From assembly GCA_948144175.1 (NCBI GenBank), contig CANXME010000886.1, positions 682,001 to 746,000 on the forward strand: a stretch of 64,000 bases of DNA, written 5' to 3'. The notes under the pieces are model-generated. The model did not search any database, was not told the origin of the DNA, and saw only the letters and a list, made by a program, of their open reading frames with translations. The DNA comes from Closterium sp. NIES-65 (lineage: Eukaryota > Streptophyta > Zygnematophyceae > Desmidiales > Closteriaceae). The translations under genes and the position numbers were made by a program. Below, piece after piece: positions 21,490-32,312 of this stretch. Each line of letters opens with the position of its first letter. Positions within the stretch are counted from its first letter, which is position 1.

Positions 21490-24400
21490 TCAAGAGGTGA
21501 GCAAGTGAGGCAAGACTGGGACAAGTCCCAGCTGAGTGCAGAAGCGCTGATGATCACAAGGCGGAAGTGCCTTGGTGAAAACATCAGCAGTGTTGGCCTC
21601 AGAGGCCACGTACGCAAGTCGCAACTGACCACGCTGCTGCAGCTGACGAGCAAGAAAGTAGCGGAGAGCAATGTGCTTCGTTCTGTGCTCCAGTCGCTGC
21701 TCTCGACACAAGGCCAGCATGGCCTTGTTGTCTACGTACAGCACTAGAGGAGAACGAGGCGGCTCTCCAAGGTCAGTCAGCAGGTAGGTGAGCCAGCGAA
21801 GCTCCTGAGCAGCCATGGCCCCGGCGTAGATCTCAGCCTCACAACTGGAGCCGAGAACAGAAGACGAGCGAGTAGCCCGCCACGAAACAGAGCCGGAACC
21901 AAGACTGAAGGTGTAACCCTGCGACGACCGCTGCGTAGCCTGGTCGTCAGCCCAAGAGGCGTCCGCGTGCCTAGTGAGGACCACTGGACTCCGCCCTCCA
22001 AGCACTAGCCCCATGCCTGACGTACTGCACAAGTAGCGCAACACCCTCTTCGCTGCAGCCATGTGCTCTGGTCGGTGTCTCCCAGGAGCAACATAGCGTG
22101 CCAAGTTGCTAAGAGGGTATGCAAGGTCAGGTCGTGTGCAGGTCATCAGGTACATGAGGCAGCCAACAAGCTCTGGGTACGGGCCACTGGACTCTACGGA
22201 CTCATCCAAACGCAGAGCTGAGAGCGAGTGGCGAGTAGACAGAGGAGTGGCCTGAGGCGAGGAGTACGTGAAGCCGAAGCGCTGAAGGACCTGCTGCACC
22301 ATGTGTGACAGAGTCAAGGTAATGGTGCGGCGTGCTCTGTCCCGAGTGATCTGCAAGCCAAGGTAGCTGCGCAGTTCACCCAGGTCTGTGCACGTGTGTC
22401 TCTTCTGCAGCTCGGAATTCACGTAGGCGAGTCCAGCAGTGTCCGCTGTGGCAAAGACCAAGTCGTCGACGTACACGAGGATGTAGAACGGCGGCAGAGA
22501 AGTGTCGGTGCGCAGAAACAACGACGGGTCAGCAGTAGAGGGAGCAAACCCAAGAGCCGCAAGCGTAGTCCTCAGTGTGTCGTGCCACTCACGCGGTGCC
22601 TGGCGGAGACCGTAGACTGGCCGTCGGAGGCTCCACTGGGTGCCAGGAGGGAAAGTCCCAGTGAAGCCAGGTGGACGGCGCAGCCAGATCTCCTCGTGCA
22701 GGCTACCCTGCAAGAAAGCAGTGCTGAAGTCCAGAGAGTGGAGCTCGTAGTCGCGCTGAGCGGCTATGTGCAGCAGCACCCGAAGAGTGGTCATCTTCGG
22801 GGTGGGAGAGAAGGTCTGAAAGTAGTCAACTCCCTGCCGCTGACTGAAGCCACGAGCCACGTACCGCGCCTTGAAGACAGGTGGAGAGCCCGGCGGCCGC
22901 TTCACCCTGAAGATCCACATCCCACAGACGATGTTCGCCCTAGGAGGGGGGACAGCGTCAACGTAGGTGCCTGTGGACTTCCAGGAAGCCATCTCTGCAT
23001 CCATAGCTGCCTGCCACTAAGAGGAGTAGGGACCCTCTACGGCCTCCGCGTAAGAGCGCGGAGTCGGGATGTCTAGTGCATCCGGGTCTCCCTCAGGGGC
23101 TAGCAGTACAGACGCGAGATGAGGTGAAGCAGCAGCCAGACACTAAAACTCCTCCTGCCTGTCCTCAAGGACGTCCGTGCCAAGAGCACACTCACCCTCG
23201 ACGGACGGAGGACAGACAGACGCAGACTCAGCAACAAGAATAGCAGCGTAGTCTAGACGACAGCGAGCAGCAAAGTCGTCGAGCTCGGCAACAAGAGCAG
23301 ACGCAGCAGTGGACTCAAAGGAGGGGTCAGTGACGACAGTAGCAAGGAGACGCGTGACAGTAGGACTGGCAGTACGAAGAGAGTCCGACTCAGGGTCGGC
23401 AAGCGCAGGAAGAGAGGACTCAGGAGGAGAGGGCAAAGGGGCACGCAGAGGAGCAGTGGACGGACGCAGAGACATCCGGTGCGTGCCAGGAACAGGAGGA
23501 GGACGCTGATGCGAACTGCGACCACTAGTGCGAGCAGCACGAACAGGCGACACAGGACGAGACGCAGGCTCACGACGCTCAGCAAGACCTCCAGTAGGAC
23601 CAGTGTAGGGAGAGGGAGAAGGTAGTGGGGAGGCCGGCGGTAACTGTGACTGCGACTGGACAGGCGGTGGACCCTCTAAGAGAGGAGGAAGACCAAGAAC
23701 CTGCTGCAGGAGCGGAACGAAGTACGGCCGAGGCCGCGCAGCGGCACCAGACACAGCAGGGACAGCACCAGCACCCTCAGCACCTCTGGCAGCAACAGCG
23801 CCAACAGCACCTCCAGCGGCAGGACCTCCAGCAGCACCCGTAGCACGACCACCACCAGGACGGACAGGAGTAGTCTCAGAACCAACACCCGCAGCAGCTC
23901 CAGCTCCAGGCGGACCCGCAGGCCCAGCAGCTCCGGGACCGGCGGCACCAGCACCCTCAGTGGCCGAAGAAGCGCCAGCTCCAGCAGTACGCCTCCAGCG
24001 GCGAGCAAACCACTCACGCAGCTCCTGTGGAGAGAGTGGCTCCCGCCGAGACGAAACACCCGGAGAACCTCCAGGCCCAGTACCGCCAGACGCCACAAGG
24101 GGAGGTCCAGTGGCCGCAGGCTCCACACCTCCAGGCTCAGCAGCTCCAGACGCAGCACCCCCAGGCTCAGCACCCCCAAGCTCAGCACCCCCAGGCTCAG
24201 CACCCCCAGGCTCAGCACCCACGCGCGCAGCACCCTCAGAGTCAGCACCCCCAGGCTCAGCACCCCCAGAGGCAGCAACCCCAGGCTCCGCATCCCCAGG
24301 CTCAGCACCCCCAGACTCAGCACCCCCAGAGTCAGCACCCCCAGGCTCAGCACCCCCAGGCGCAGCACCCCCAGCAGTACCTGAGTCACCAGCAACCTCG

Positions 24401-25420
24401 ACCGGCTCGACTGCATCGACCTGGGACACACTTGAAGGGGCGGGACCCTGAGGGGGAAGGGGGTCTACCGGGGGGGGACCTGGCACAAGGAAGTGCGGCG
24501 GCGGCGGGAGGGAAGGAGTGCGGTAGGGGAAGAGGCGGTAGAAGGGGACGGACTCGTCGAACGTGACGTCCTGGGAGGACAGAACACGGCGAGAGGTGGG
24601 GTGGTAGAACTGCCACCCAGGGGCGTCGGGGGGGAACCCCAGGAAGACGCAGGGAGCAGTACGAGGGGACAGCTTGTCCGCAGACAAGTCGCGGACAAAC
24701 GCCCGAGATCCCCAGACCCGGAACGCCGACGCATCGCCAACCTTCCCCGTCCACAGCAGGGCTGGGGAGGTCTCCGGCCTGGAGACCCTGGGGTGGAGGT
24801 TGATCTGATGCGCCGCGTACCTGACCGCAAACGGCCACAAAAAATGGGGAGCAGCCGCATGCATCATAGACGTACGAGCGACGTCCATGACCATGCCAAT
24901 GCGGCGCTCAGCAATCCCATTTTGCTGCGGTGAGTCCTGAAGCGTGAAGGTCTGACGGATGCCTCGCGCACGACAGTAGGCACTCAGAAGGCCAGAGGAG
25001 AACTCTCTGCCTCTGTCCGAGTGCAGACGCAACACAGGAAAGTCCGAGCCAAAGCTCTGCCTGAGCTGGAGACGAGCTGCGCGGATCCAGTCGATCAGCA
25101 CCTCAGTGACATCACCCTTGCTGCGCAAGGGGAAGACCGCGGTGTAACGCGAGTAGTCGTCAACCACCAACAGGAAGTAGCGCTCGTGACCGAGTCCACG
25201 GACGCGGGCAGGGCCCCACACGTCCATGTGAAGCGTCTGCAACGGAGCCTCTGTCGGAGGAAACTGGGAGGAGTGAGGGGCAGCACGCTGGCGTCCCTCG
25301 ACACAGGGGACACAGGCAGGGCCAGGGCCCTGAGGAAGGGGAGGGAGGGACCTGGGGAGAACAGAGACAAGGAGACGGGAGGCCATGCCTCTGAGCCGAA
25401 AAAAGAGGGGTGACCAAGGC
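21490..25420 (-). pseudogene. Copia-2 integrase, reverse transcriptase and RNase H
   Basis: One minus-strand frame runs from about 25420 to the TGA at 21490, interrupted only by TAG at 23143-23145 and 23017-23019. Integrase motifs LHMDVWGP, LHSDRGREF and QQNGIAERRIG are present, then the GGAEP linker (about 24390-24110), reverse transcriptase (FSQRQGVDYFQTF, YVDDLVFA) and RNase H (DASWADD, SSCEAEIYAG). At both stops Copia-1 has CAG (glutamine), so each is a single C-to-T change. Confidence 0.88.
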
Positions 25421-27431
25421 GGTGGTACCAGAGGAGAGTCTCGTGAGACAGGCGACGACACGAACAGGGGGCAGACTCAGGACCAGACCTGGACGCTGCA
25501 GCAAACACCTGACCGGACGAAGGGACCCTACCAGACTCAGGAACTGGAGGAGAAGGAGTGGTCAATGTGTACAGGCTCGACCCTGGCTGACGTGTAAACG
25601 TAGCCAGGTGACGACCTGTGCTAGCCTCTGTGCAGTGCGTCACTCGCTGACGAGCAGGGGTGAACTGGTGGACTCCCGCATCCTGTAGGTCAGCACCACT
25701 CACCAAGTTCGTAGAGAACAAGGGGAGGTAGAGACCAGACAGGGTGCTAGAGGGAGCCGCCGGACACGGAAGGACTGTGGAGAAGCGAGACAGGACAGGA
25801 CCCCCAGAGGGGTCAGCTAGGGACACCGCAACCGGCCGACTAAGCGGCGTGAGTGTGGTGCGGTCCCTAAAGAAGGAGCGAGACGCCCCAGAGTCAAGGG
25901 TGAAGGTGTGGGAGGCAGAGGCCGACGCAGTACCTGAGAGTGCAGACTCACTAGTACCTGAGAGAGCAGCCTCACCAGTACCTGAGAGCACAGACGCACT
26001 GGCACCTAGGGCAGCAGCCTCAATGCCCGGGTCGGGCGGGAAACACCGGTAACAGTCACCCTCATCACTAACGGTCACAACATACATAGCAGCAAGGATA
26101 GCATCAAAGTCAAGATCAAAAATAGCTACACCAGCCCTAGACAGCTCTCCCCAGCGGGGGATCTCCGCGGCTTCCGGGAACTGCTGGCGCCAAGCGTCCG
26201 TCAGGCGGCCAAAGCAGCGCTGGGCGGAGTGGGTACCCCCACACTGCTCTCCACCGCGGTTGCCAGTGTGAAGAACGTAGGTGCAAGGACCAAAACTCCC
26301 ACCCCGCTGACGCTGCAAGTACCACTCACGGAGCTGCTGAGGGGCGGGGACGTCGCGAGAGCACTGCTGCTGCTGCTGCTGCTGCTGCTGGCGCTGACCA
26401 CCTCCAGTGCTGCTCCGCTGCGAAGCGCCACTCCGACCACCTCCACCACCTCCACTCCCGCCTCCTCCTCCACCGCCACCGCCTCCGCCACCTCCGCTCC
26501 CACCGCCACCGCCGCCGCCACCTCCGCCTCCACTGCCGCCACTAGCACCCCCACCCCCGCCACCACCTCCACCGCCACCCCCACTCCCTCCGCCGCCTCC
26601 ACCTCCACTTCCACCGCCCCCGCTGGTCCCACTCGCTCCCTTGCCCCCCTTGCCCTTGCCAGAGTGGCGTCTCCCGCTAGGGGCAGACGCCGCACCGACC
26701 GACTCAAGACCAACGAGGTCGGCCGCAGCGGCAGAGGCTACAGAGGGCAAGAGAGGGGAAGGAGAACACCCCTCAAAGATGGGGGCGCGGGGGTCACCTC
26801 GAGAGGCTCCTACAGCTACGATGCTCTTCTCCGCCGCTAGGAGGGCCTTCTCGAGGCTGTCGACTGTGAGAGTGGTGGGACAGACCGCGAGGAAGTGGTC
26901 CCGGACTACACGAAGGGAGTGAGGGAGACGAGTCACTAGAAAGTAGAGAGTGATGTACATGGGAGGAGGGTTCTTGGCGCAGAAGTCAGCAGGAAGCGCA
27001 GCGCGGTAGCGGGTGTCACTAGTGCGGAGGTGCGTAATGAGATCAGCGACAGTGGGAAAGGCGGCAAGGTCAGGGAAGAGGAAGGGGAGCAAGAGGCGGC
27101 TCAGTGCAGCAGTGGCAGGGGAGGAGTAGCGCGCAACTACAGCGTCGTACAAGGTCTGAGCACTCTTGTACTGACTAAAGTGTGCACGCTCAGCGGTAGG
27201 CAGGTGGCGACGCACAGCAAGACGTGCAGCAGCATCGCGTGTGGCCCACTTGGAGCGAACAGTGGGGTCAGCATCAGCAGCAGGGGCAGGGACGGCGCCA
27301 GAGGTAAGGTCAAAGAGAGAAAGGTCGTCTACCCTATTGCACTGCAAGAACAGCTGCAGGTCGTCGACCCAGACCTCAAAGTCAATGGCGCGGCCCTCAG
27401 CGTCAAAAGCAAGGACACTGGGGATAGCCAT
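25095..27431 (-). CDS. Copia-2 Gag and protease
   Basis: Open from the ATG at 27431 (MAIPSVLAFDAEGRAIDFEV) for about 780 codons. It includes FPDLAAFPTVADLITHL, GASRGDPRAPIFEG, a long glycine tract (about 26650-26440), the Cys/His motif CTYVLHTGNRGGEQCGGTH (about 26290) and protease LDSGASRSFF (near 25890). It shows no stop, so it is the best Gag of the family here. The authentic protein continues into the integrase frame near a T run at about 25400; downstream of that the frame is out of phase. Confidence 0.87.
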   Translation of the reverse strand: MAIPSVLAFDAEGRAIDFEVWVDDLQLFLQCNRVDDLSLFDLTSGAVPAPAADADPTVRSKWATRDAAARLAVRRHLPTAERAHFSQYKSAQTLYDAVVARYSSPATAALSRLLLPFLFPDLAAFPTVADLITHLRTSDTRYRAALPADFCAKNPPPMYITLYFLVTRLPHSLRVVRDHFLAVCPTTLTVDSLEKALLAAEKSIVAVGASRGDPRAPIFEGCSPSPLLPSVASAAAADLVGLESVGAASAPSGRRHSGKGKGGKGASGTSGGGGSGGGGGGGSGGGGGGGGGGGGASGGSGGGGGGGGGGGSGGGGGGGGGGGGGSGGGGGGRSGASQRSSTGGGQRQQQQQQQQQCSRDVPAPQQLREWYLQRQRGGSFGPCTYVLHTGNRGGEQCGGTHSAQRCFGRLTDAWRQQFPEAAEIPRWGELSRAGVAIFDLDFDAILAAMYVVTVSDEGDCYRCFPPDPGIEAAALGASASVLSGTGEAALSGTSESALSGTASASASHTFTLDSGASRSFFRDRTTLTPLSRPVAVSLADPSGGPVLSRFSTVLPCPAAPSSTLSGLYLPLFSTNLVSGADLQDAGVHQFTPARQRVTHCTEASTGRHLATFTRQPGSSLYTLTTPSPPVPESGRVPSSGQVFAAASRSGPESAPCSCRRLSHETLLWYHRLGHPSFFGSEAWPPVSLSLFSPGPSLPFLRALALPVSPVSRDASVLPLTPPSFLRQRLRCRRFTWTCGALPASVDSVTSATSCWWLTTTRVTPRSSPCAARVMSLRC

Positions 27432-28450
27432 GACAGCAGGCGACGGTCTCACCAGACAGGACGGGTCGGGCAGCTCAGTAGCACAGCAACACGGCAACAC
27501 AGCAGCTCGGTCGGCCAAGCAGCAACAGCAGCTCTGCGGGACCAGCGGCTCGGCTCCTCAGGCGACTCGGGCGGCTCGGGCGGCGCAGGCGGCTCGGGCG
27601 GCTTGGGCGGTGCGGGCGGCTCGGGCGACTCGGGCGGCTCGGGCGGCTCGGGCGGCTTGGGCACTCAGCGGCACAGGCGGCTCGTGCGGCTCGGCTCCTC
27701 AGCGGCGCAGGCGGTTCGGGTGGCTCGGGTGACGCGGGTGGCACGGGCGGTTGGGTGTCACAGCGACGTACGGGCAGCGTGGGGCCGGGACGGCGGCGTG
27801 CGGCAGGGACAGGTGACGCACGGGCGGTGCGGGGCCAGGACGGCGGCGCACGGCTGGGACGGGTGGTGCACGGGCGGCTGGGAGCGGGGCCGGGACGGTG
27901 GCGAGGGGCCAGGACGGGCGGCACACGGGCGCCGAGGGGCCGGGACGGCTGTGCGCAGCGGAGAAGGGCGGCGCACGGGTGGCGTGGGGCCGGGACGGGC
28001 GGCGCACGGCGTCGACGGGCCAGAACGGGCGGCGCGACGGCGGCGTGGGGCCTGACGGGCGGCGCAAGGGTGGCGCGAGGCCGGGACGGGCGGCACACGG
28101 CGCCGACGGGCCGGGACGGGCGCCGCACGAGCGCCTAAGGGTGGCGCGACGGCGGCTCGAGGCCTGACGGGCGGCGTGCGGGCGGCTAAGGGCGGCGCGC
28201 GGGCGGCGTGGGGCCTGGACGGGCGGCGCGCGGGCGTCTAGGGGCCGAGACTGGCGGCGCGCGGGCGGCTAAGGGCGGCGCGCGGGCGTCGAAGGGCCGG
28301 GACGGGCGGCGCGCGGGCGTCTGAGGGCGGCGCGCGGGCGTCTAGGAGCCGTAGGGTAGGTCGACAGATTGAGAGAGAGAGCCCGGAGCGCGCTCAGGGC
28401 AGGAAAAAAAGTTCGAAGTGGTGGGCCCTAAGCACAGTTCCCACAGGGGA
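27432..28450 (-). repeat. GC-rich repeat leader of Copia-2
   Basis: About 1 kb of GGCTCGGGCGGCT-like units (27540-27740) and ACGGGCGGCGCAC-like units (27780-28350) between gag and the primer site. Confidence 0.8.
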
Positions 28451-28465
28451 ACCTGCTCTATACCA

Positions 28466-28530
28466 TGTGAAGAATAGAACGAGAATGGATGAACTATGAA
28501 TGAAGTGGGTACAAGTACTAACCCTAATTG
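28466..28530 (-). repeat. Truncated 5' LTR of Copia-2
   Basis: Only 65 bp match the inner half of the 131-bp partner LTR. The primer site (minus strand TGGTATAGAGCAGG) lies at about 28452-28465. Confidence 0.85.
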
Positions 28531-28535
28531 GGTAC

Positions 28536-31213
28536 GACGAACTGAACTGCAGCCTGGTTCCGAATTGCTCCCAGAGGTTCTTCCAGAAGTTGCTGGTGAG
28601 CTTCGTATCCCTGTCGCTGATAATCGCTGCTGGTATCCCGTGCAGGCGAACAACGGCTGCGATGAACAGACGAGCGGTCTCCTCGGCTGAGATTGACTTT
28701 TTGCACGCAGCGAAGTGTGCCATCTTCGTCAACCTGTCAACGATGACCATCACCGCGTCGTTACCCCCAGGGTTCGAAGGTAACCCTGTGACGAAGTCCA
28801 TGGTAACCTGCTGCCAGGCGCACTCGGGCGGTGGTATCGGCTGCAATTGACCCGCCTTCCGCTTCCTCGAGCTCTTCATCACCTGACACGTGGGGCACGA
28901 GCCCACGTGCTGCTGCACGTCGGTCAACAGCTCCGGCCAGTAGTAATACCGCTGCAGTTGCTGTCGCGTTTTTTCTACCCCAAAATGTCCCGAGGTAATT
29001 CCGTCGTGTGCCTCCTGTAATAGCAGCTCCCTCAGTAGTGAGTACGCGGGTACCCAGATGCGGTTGGTGCCTGTTTTTACGTAATAGACTCCTTTAGCTT
29101 CTGCTAGTTGCTGTGAATTTCCGGTCGTGAAAAACGGGTCTGTGCGGTATCCGTGGGTGAATAGGCCTATTAAAAGCGGGTTGGTATGGGCGAGTAGGAT
29201 GGCATAGAGCTGGGCGGTAGGGCGAGTGAGTGCGTCGGCGATGTTGGAGGCGCCTTTCTTGTACGTAACCGTGTAGTGGAAGATGGACTCAAGGTAGTCC
29301 AACCAGCGAATCTGTCGCGGATTGAGATTTGGTTGGGCGCGTAGGTAGTGTAGTGATCGGTGGTCTTTTCGTACTGTCACGTCGGCGCCAGTCAGGTAAC
29401 ACCGCCAAACCTTGAACGCGTGCACGATCGCCAACATTCCGCGGTCGTGTATCGGGTAGTTGCGTTCGGGAGGGTGCAGCTTGCGGGACTCGTACGCGAT
29501 TAGCTGGAGGCCGTTCCCGAAATCCTGCAACAGTACTGCTCCCACAGCGATGTCACTTGCGTCAGTGACGAGCTCGAACGGACGGTGTGGATCTGCGATG
29601 TGGAGCACGGGCGGTGAGCACAAAATGTTTTTGACGGCCGAGAAGGCAGCTTGCTCTTTCTCCCCCCACGTGTACTCAACCCCCTTCCTCAGCAGATCGG
29701 TCAGCGGGGCAGTCAGCTTCGCCATGTCGGGGACGAACCGGCGCACGTGGTTGACGAACCCCAAAAAACTCTGCAACGCGGTCAAATTGGTCGGCGCGTG
29801 CCATGCTTGAATCGTTGCAATTTTCTTCGGGTCTATTTCCACTCCTGCAGCTGAAATAACGTGTCCCAGAAATTCCAGGCGGTCCTGTAAAAATTCACAC
29901 TTAGACGCTTTTGTCAGTAGGCGGTTCTCGCTCAGTATTTTAAAAACTGCTTCGATGTCCTGTAAGTGCTGTGCTCTGTCAGGGTTGTAAATCAGTATGT
30001 CGTCTGGGTATACTATGACACACTTATCTAAGAGCGGGCGGAAAGCTTCGTTCATGGTCATTTGAAAAGTGGCGGGGGCGTTGGTCAGTCCGAAGGGCAT
30101 GACGGTGTATTCGAAGGATCCGTAGCGTGTTCGAAATGCGGTCTTAGGGCAGTCAGGCGGATTGACGCGAATCTGGTGGTAACCCCCTCGGAGGTCGATT
30201 TTTGAGAAAACCCGGGCTGTGCGCAGTTGGTCGATCAGTTCGTCGGCTCGCGGGATGGGGTAACGGGATTTGATGGTAACTCTGTTCAGTGCTTTGTAAT
30301 CTATGCACATGCGAAATCCCCCCGTCTTTTTTCGGTGTGAACAGTATCGGTGTTGCAAAGGGCGACGAACTAGGGCGGATGAATTCCTTCGCGAGCAGGT
30401 AATCGAGCTGCTTCCTTAGTTCGTCCAGTTCGGGCTGGGTCAGTCGGAACTGTCGCTGTACTGTTGGGTGTGCCCCTGGTTCTAACTCTATCCTATGGTT
30501 GTGCGGTCGTTGAGGTGGCAGTCCCGTTGGTAAATCGTCCGGGAAAATGTCGCTGTACTGCTTCAACAGTGCTGCCAGGTCACTCGGTATGTCGGCCAGC
30601 AGTTTCTATAAATCCCCTCCTTTGTCTGCTGCCTCAGCTTCCCGAATGTCGACCGCGTACACGTCAGCTCCTGCCGCTACGGCGCGTTTCATCGTGATCG
30701 CGTTGACACGCACCGACGAAGACTCAGGTGAGCCCCAGCGAGGTAAGGCGATGTTGTTACCGTTCACTCGCACGGTGCAGTCACCCGTCGCCCAGTCGAT
30801 TCGCGGATTGTGTCGTCGCAACCAATCACGCCCGAGTAAAATATCGGTTCCGTCGAGGGTCGTTGCGAGCATTTCCTGGCTAAACGTGAAGTTACCCCCA
30901 CATCAAATCCGAACCCGGTCTACGCGTTCCCGTATCGCCAGCGGCGTGCCGTCTACCTCAGGTAAACATTTGTCCAGTGGCAATCGCAGTTTTCGTGCTG
31001 TAGCGGTGTTGATGAGGCTGTGGCTGGCTCCCCCGTCTACGAAGATTTTAACTAAGTTCGTCCCGATTTTCCCACTAAGCAGTATGGGGCTGTCTACCGT
31101 AGTCCCCTCCTTATTCGGCCGAGTGTGGTCGATTGCGTGAACCGGCACAATCACTCGGTGAGGGTCGGTTGGGTCGGGCGAGCGGCGTGACCTGTCAGTA
31201 GAGGGCCCGTCTG
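28536..31213 (-). pseudogene. Gypsy Pol: protease, reverse transcriptase, RNase H, integrase N-half
   Basis: Minus strand. The protease has VDGGASHSLI (about 31045) and ILLGRDWL (about 30840). Reverse transcriptase starts near FPDDLPTGLPPQ (30550), with FSKIDLRGGYHQI, VMPFGLTNAPATF and the catalytic box VIVYPDDILIY (about 30015), where proline replaces the usual small or hydrophobic residue before DD. RNase H (FELVTDASDIAVGAVL), the integrase zinc region (GHFGVEKTRQQ, CPTCQ) and core D residues (MDFVTGLP, IISDRDTKLTS) follow up to FSSS at Copia-2. Stops at 30903-30905 (TGA) and 30606-30608 (TAG), and one extra G near 30320, break it. Confidence 0.88.
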
Positions 31214-31972
31214 CTACTGACTCCCAGCGTTTCCCTGCTGCTTGGTCTGTTTCTGCTGCTCAGCTTCCCCCTTCCCCTTAGCATTTTTCGGGCATTCGCT
31301 CTTGCGATGTCCCGTCCAATTGCACGCAAAGCAGCGCCCTTTGAACGGTGCGGCCGCGACATTTGCGGCGACGGCACGTATCGTGGCGCCCTCGTTCGTC
31401 CCACGAGGCCGATGTCCCCAATGGCTTCTTCCGTAGGACCCCGGTCTCAGTCGGCGGAAGAAGTCAAGTTTCTCCGCCATAGCGATAATTTCTTGAAAAT
31501 CGGTGACGCCGCGAAGCTGGATTTCCTCAGCGATGTCCTGCTCCAGGCCGCCGATGTAGCGGTCGATGCGCTCGCTCTCGTGCATATATCCCACCTGCTC
31601 GCATAGCGCCAGAAATCCGCTCGTGTAGTCTTGGACGGAACCGAGTTGGTGCCAAGTGCGGAGCCTCTGTCGCGCCGCGATGAAAGCCGCAATTGGCTCG
31701 AGAAGAGCGCGCAGACCTGCGCACCACGCGTCCCACGTTCGATACTGGGGCAGCTCCACAAAATACGTCGGCGCCCAGGGTCCGGTTTGTCCTTCCCGTG
31801 TCGGTAGAGTCGCGTAGTCCACCGGCTTCGTGACGATGACGCGCCACCAGCCCATGGTGGGTCCTCGCAGCAACGACACGGCGCAACAAATCTTCGCCGT
31901 ATCCTCCGAGACGTAGTTCGCGTCAAAGAAAACGTTCAACGTGAAGAGCCACGCCTGAATGGTAGGACCACC
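31214..31972 (-). pseudogene. Gypsy Gag, main part with zinc knuckle
   Basis: Minus strand, about 250 codons from the Copia-3 junction to a TAG at 31214. It contains a retrotransposon Gag domain (WGGPTIQAWLF, YTSGFLALCEQVGY, QDIAEEIQLRG) and a CCHC knuckle CFACNWTGHRKSEC near 31330. Its N-terminus lies at 37378-37774. Pol follows in another frame. In the particle, Gag binds genomic RNA. Confidence 0.85.
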
Positions 31973-31977
31973 CCACT

Positions 31978-32099
31978 TGAGGAAAGTAGAACGAGAATGA
32001 ATAGACTAAGGAATGGAAGTGATACAAATATGCAACCCTAGAAATGTGTACCCCATATAGACTACCCCACTATAGCCTACACAATATTATAATTTGACA
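31978..32099 (-). repeat. 3' LTR of Copia-3
   Basis: 122 bp, TG...CA, followed on the right by the polypurine tract CACCCCCATAGGC. Confidence 0.9.
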
Positions 32100-32312
32100 C
32101 ACCCCCATAGGCAAAGTGGGGGAGAACAAGTAGTCACAAGACCAGTCAAGCAAAGCAGACAAAGCTCAGGGTGGATCACAACGTCACCACACAGTCCGAG
32201 CACAAGGTCAAGGCCACAAGGCCAGTTCACATGCAGGAGTACACATATATATATAAGGCTAAACAAGCAAGAGTAGGTATATATATATATATATGGAAGG
32301 GTACAAGCAAGG

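Larger units (their letters stand above)
21147..28530 (-). mobile_element. Copia-2: full-length Ty1/copia element with truncated 5' LTR
   Basis: 7.38 kb on the minus strand inside the gypsy integrase, flanked by GGTAC at 21142-21146 and 28531-28535. The 3' LTR is complete (21147-21277, 131 bp); the 5' LTR retains only its inner 65 bp (28466-28530). The gene order and sequence follow Copia-1. Lesions: a T-run frameshift near 25400 and two CAG-to-TAG stops (23143-23145, 23017-23019). Without the U3 part of the 5' LTR it probably cannot be transcribed from its own promoter. Confidence 0.9.
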
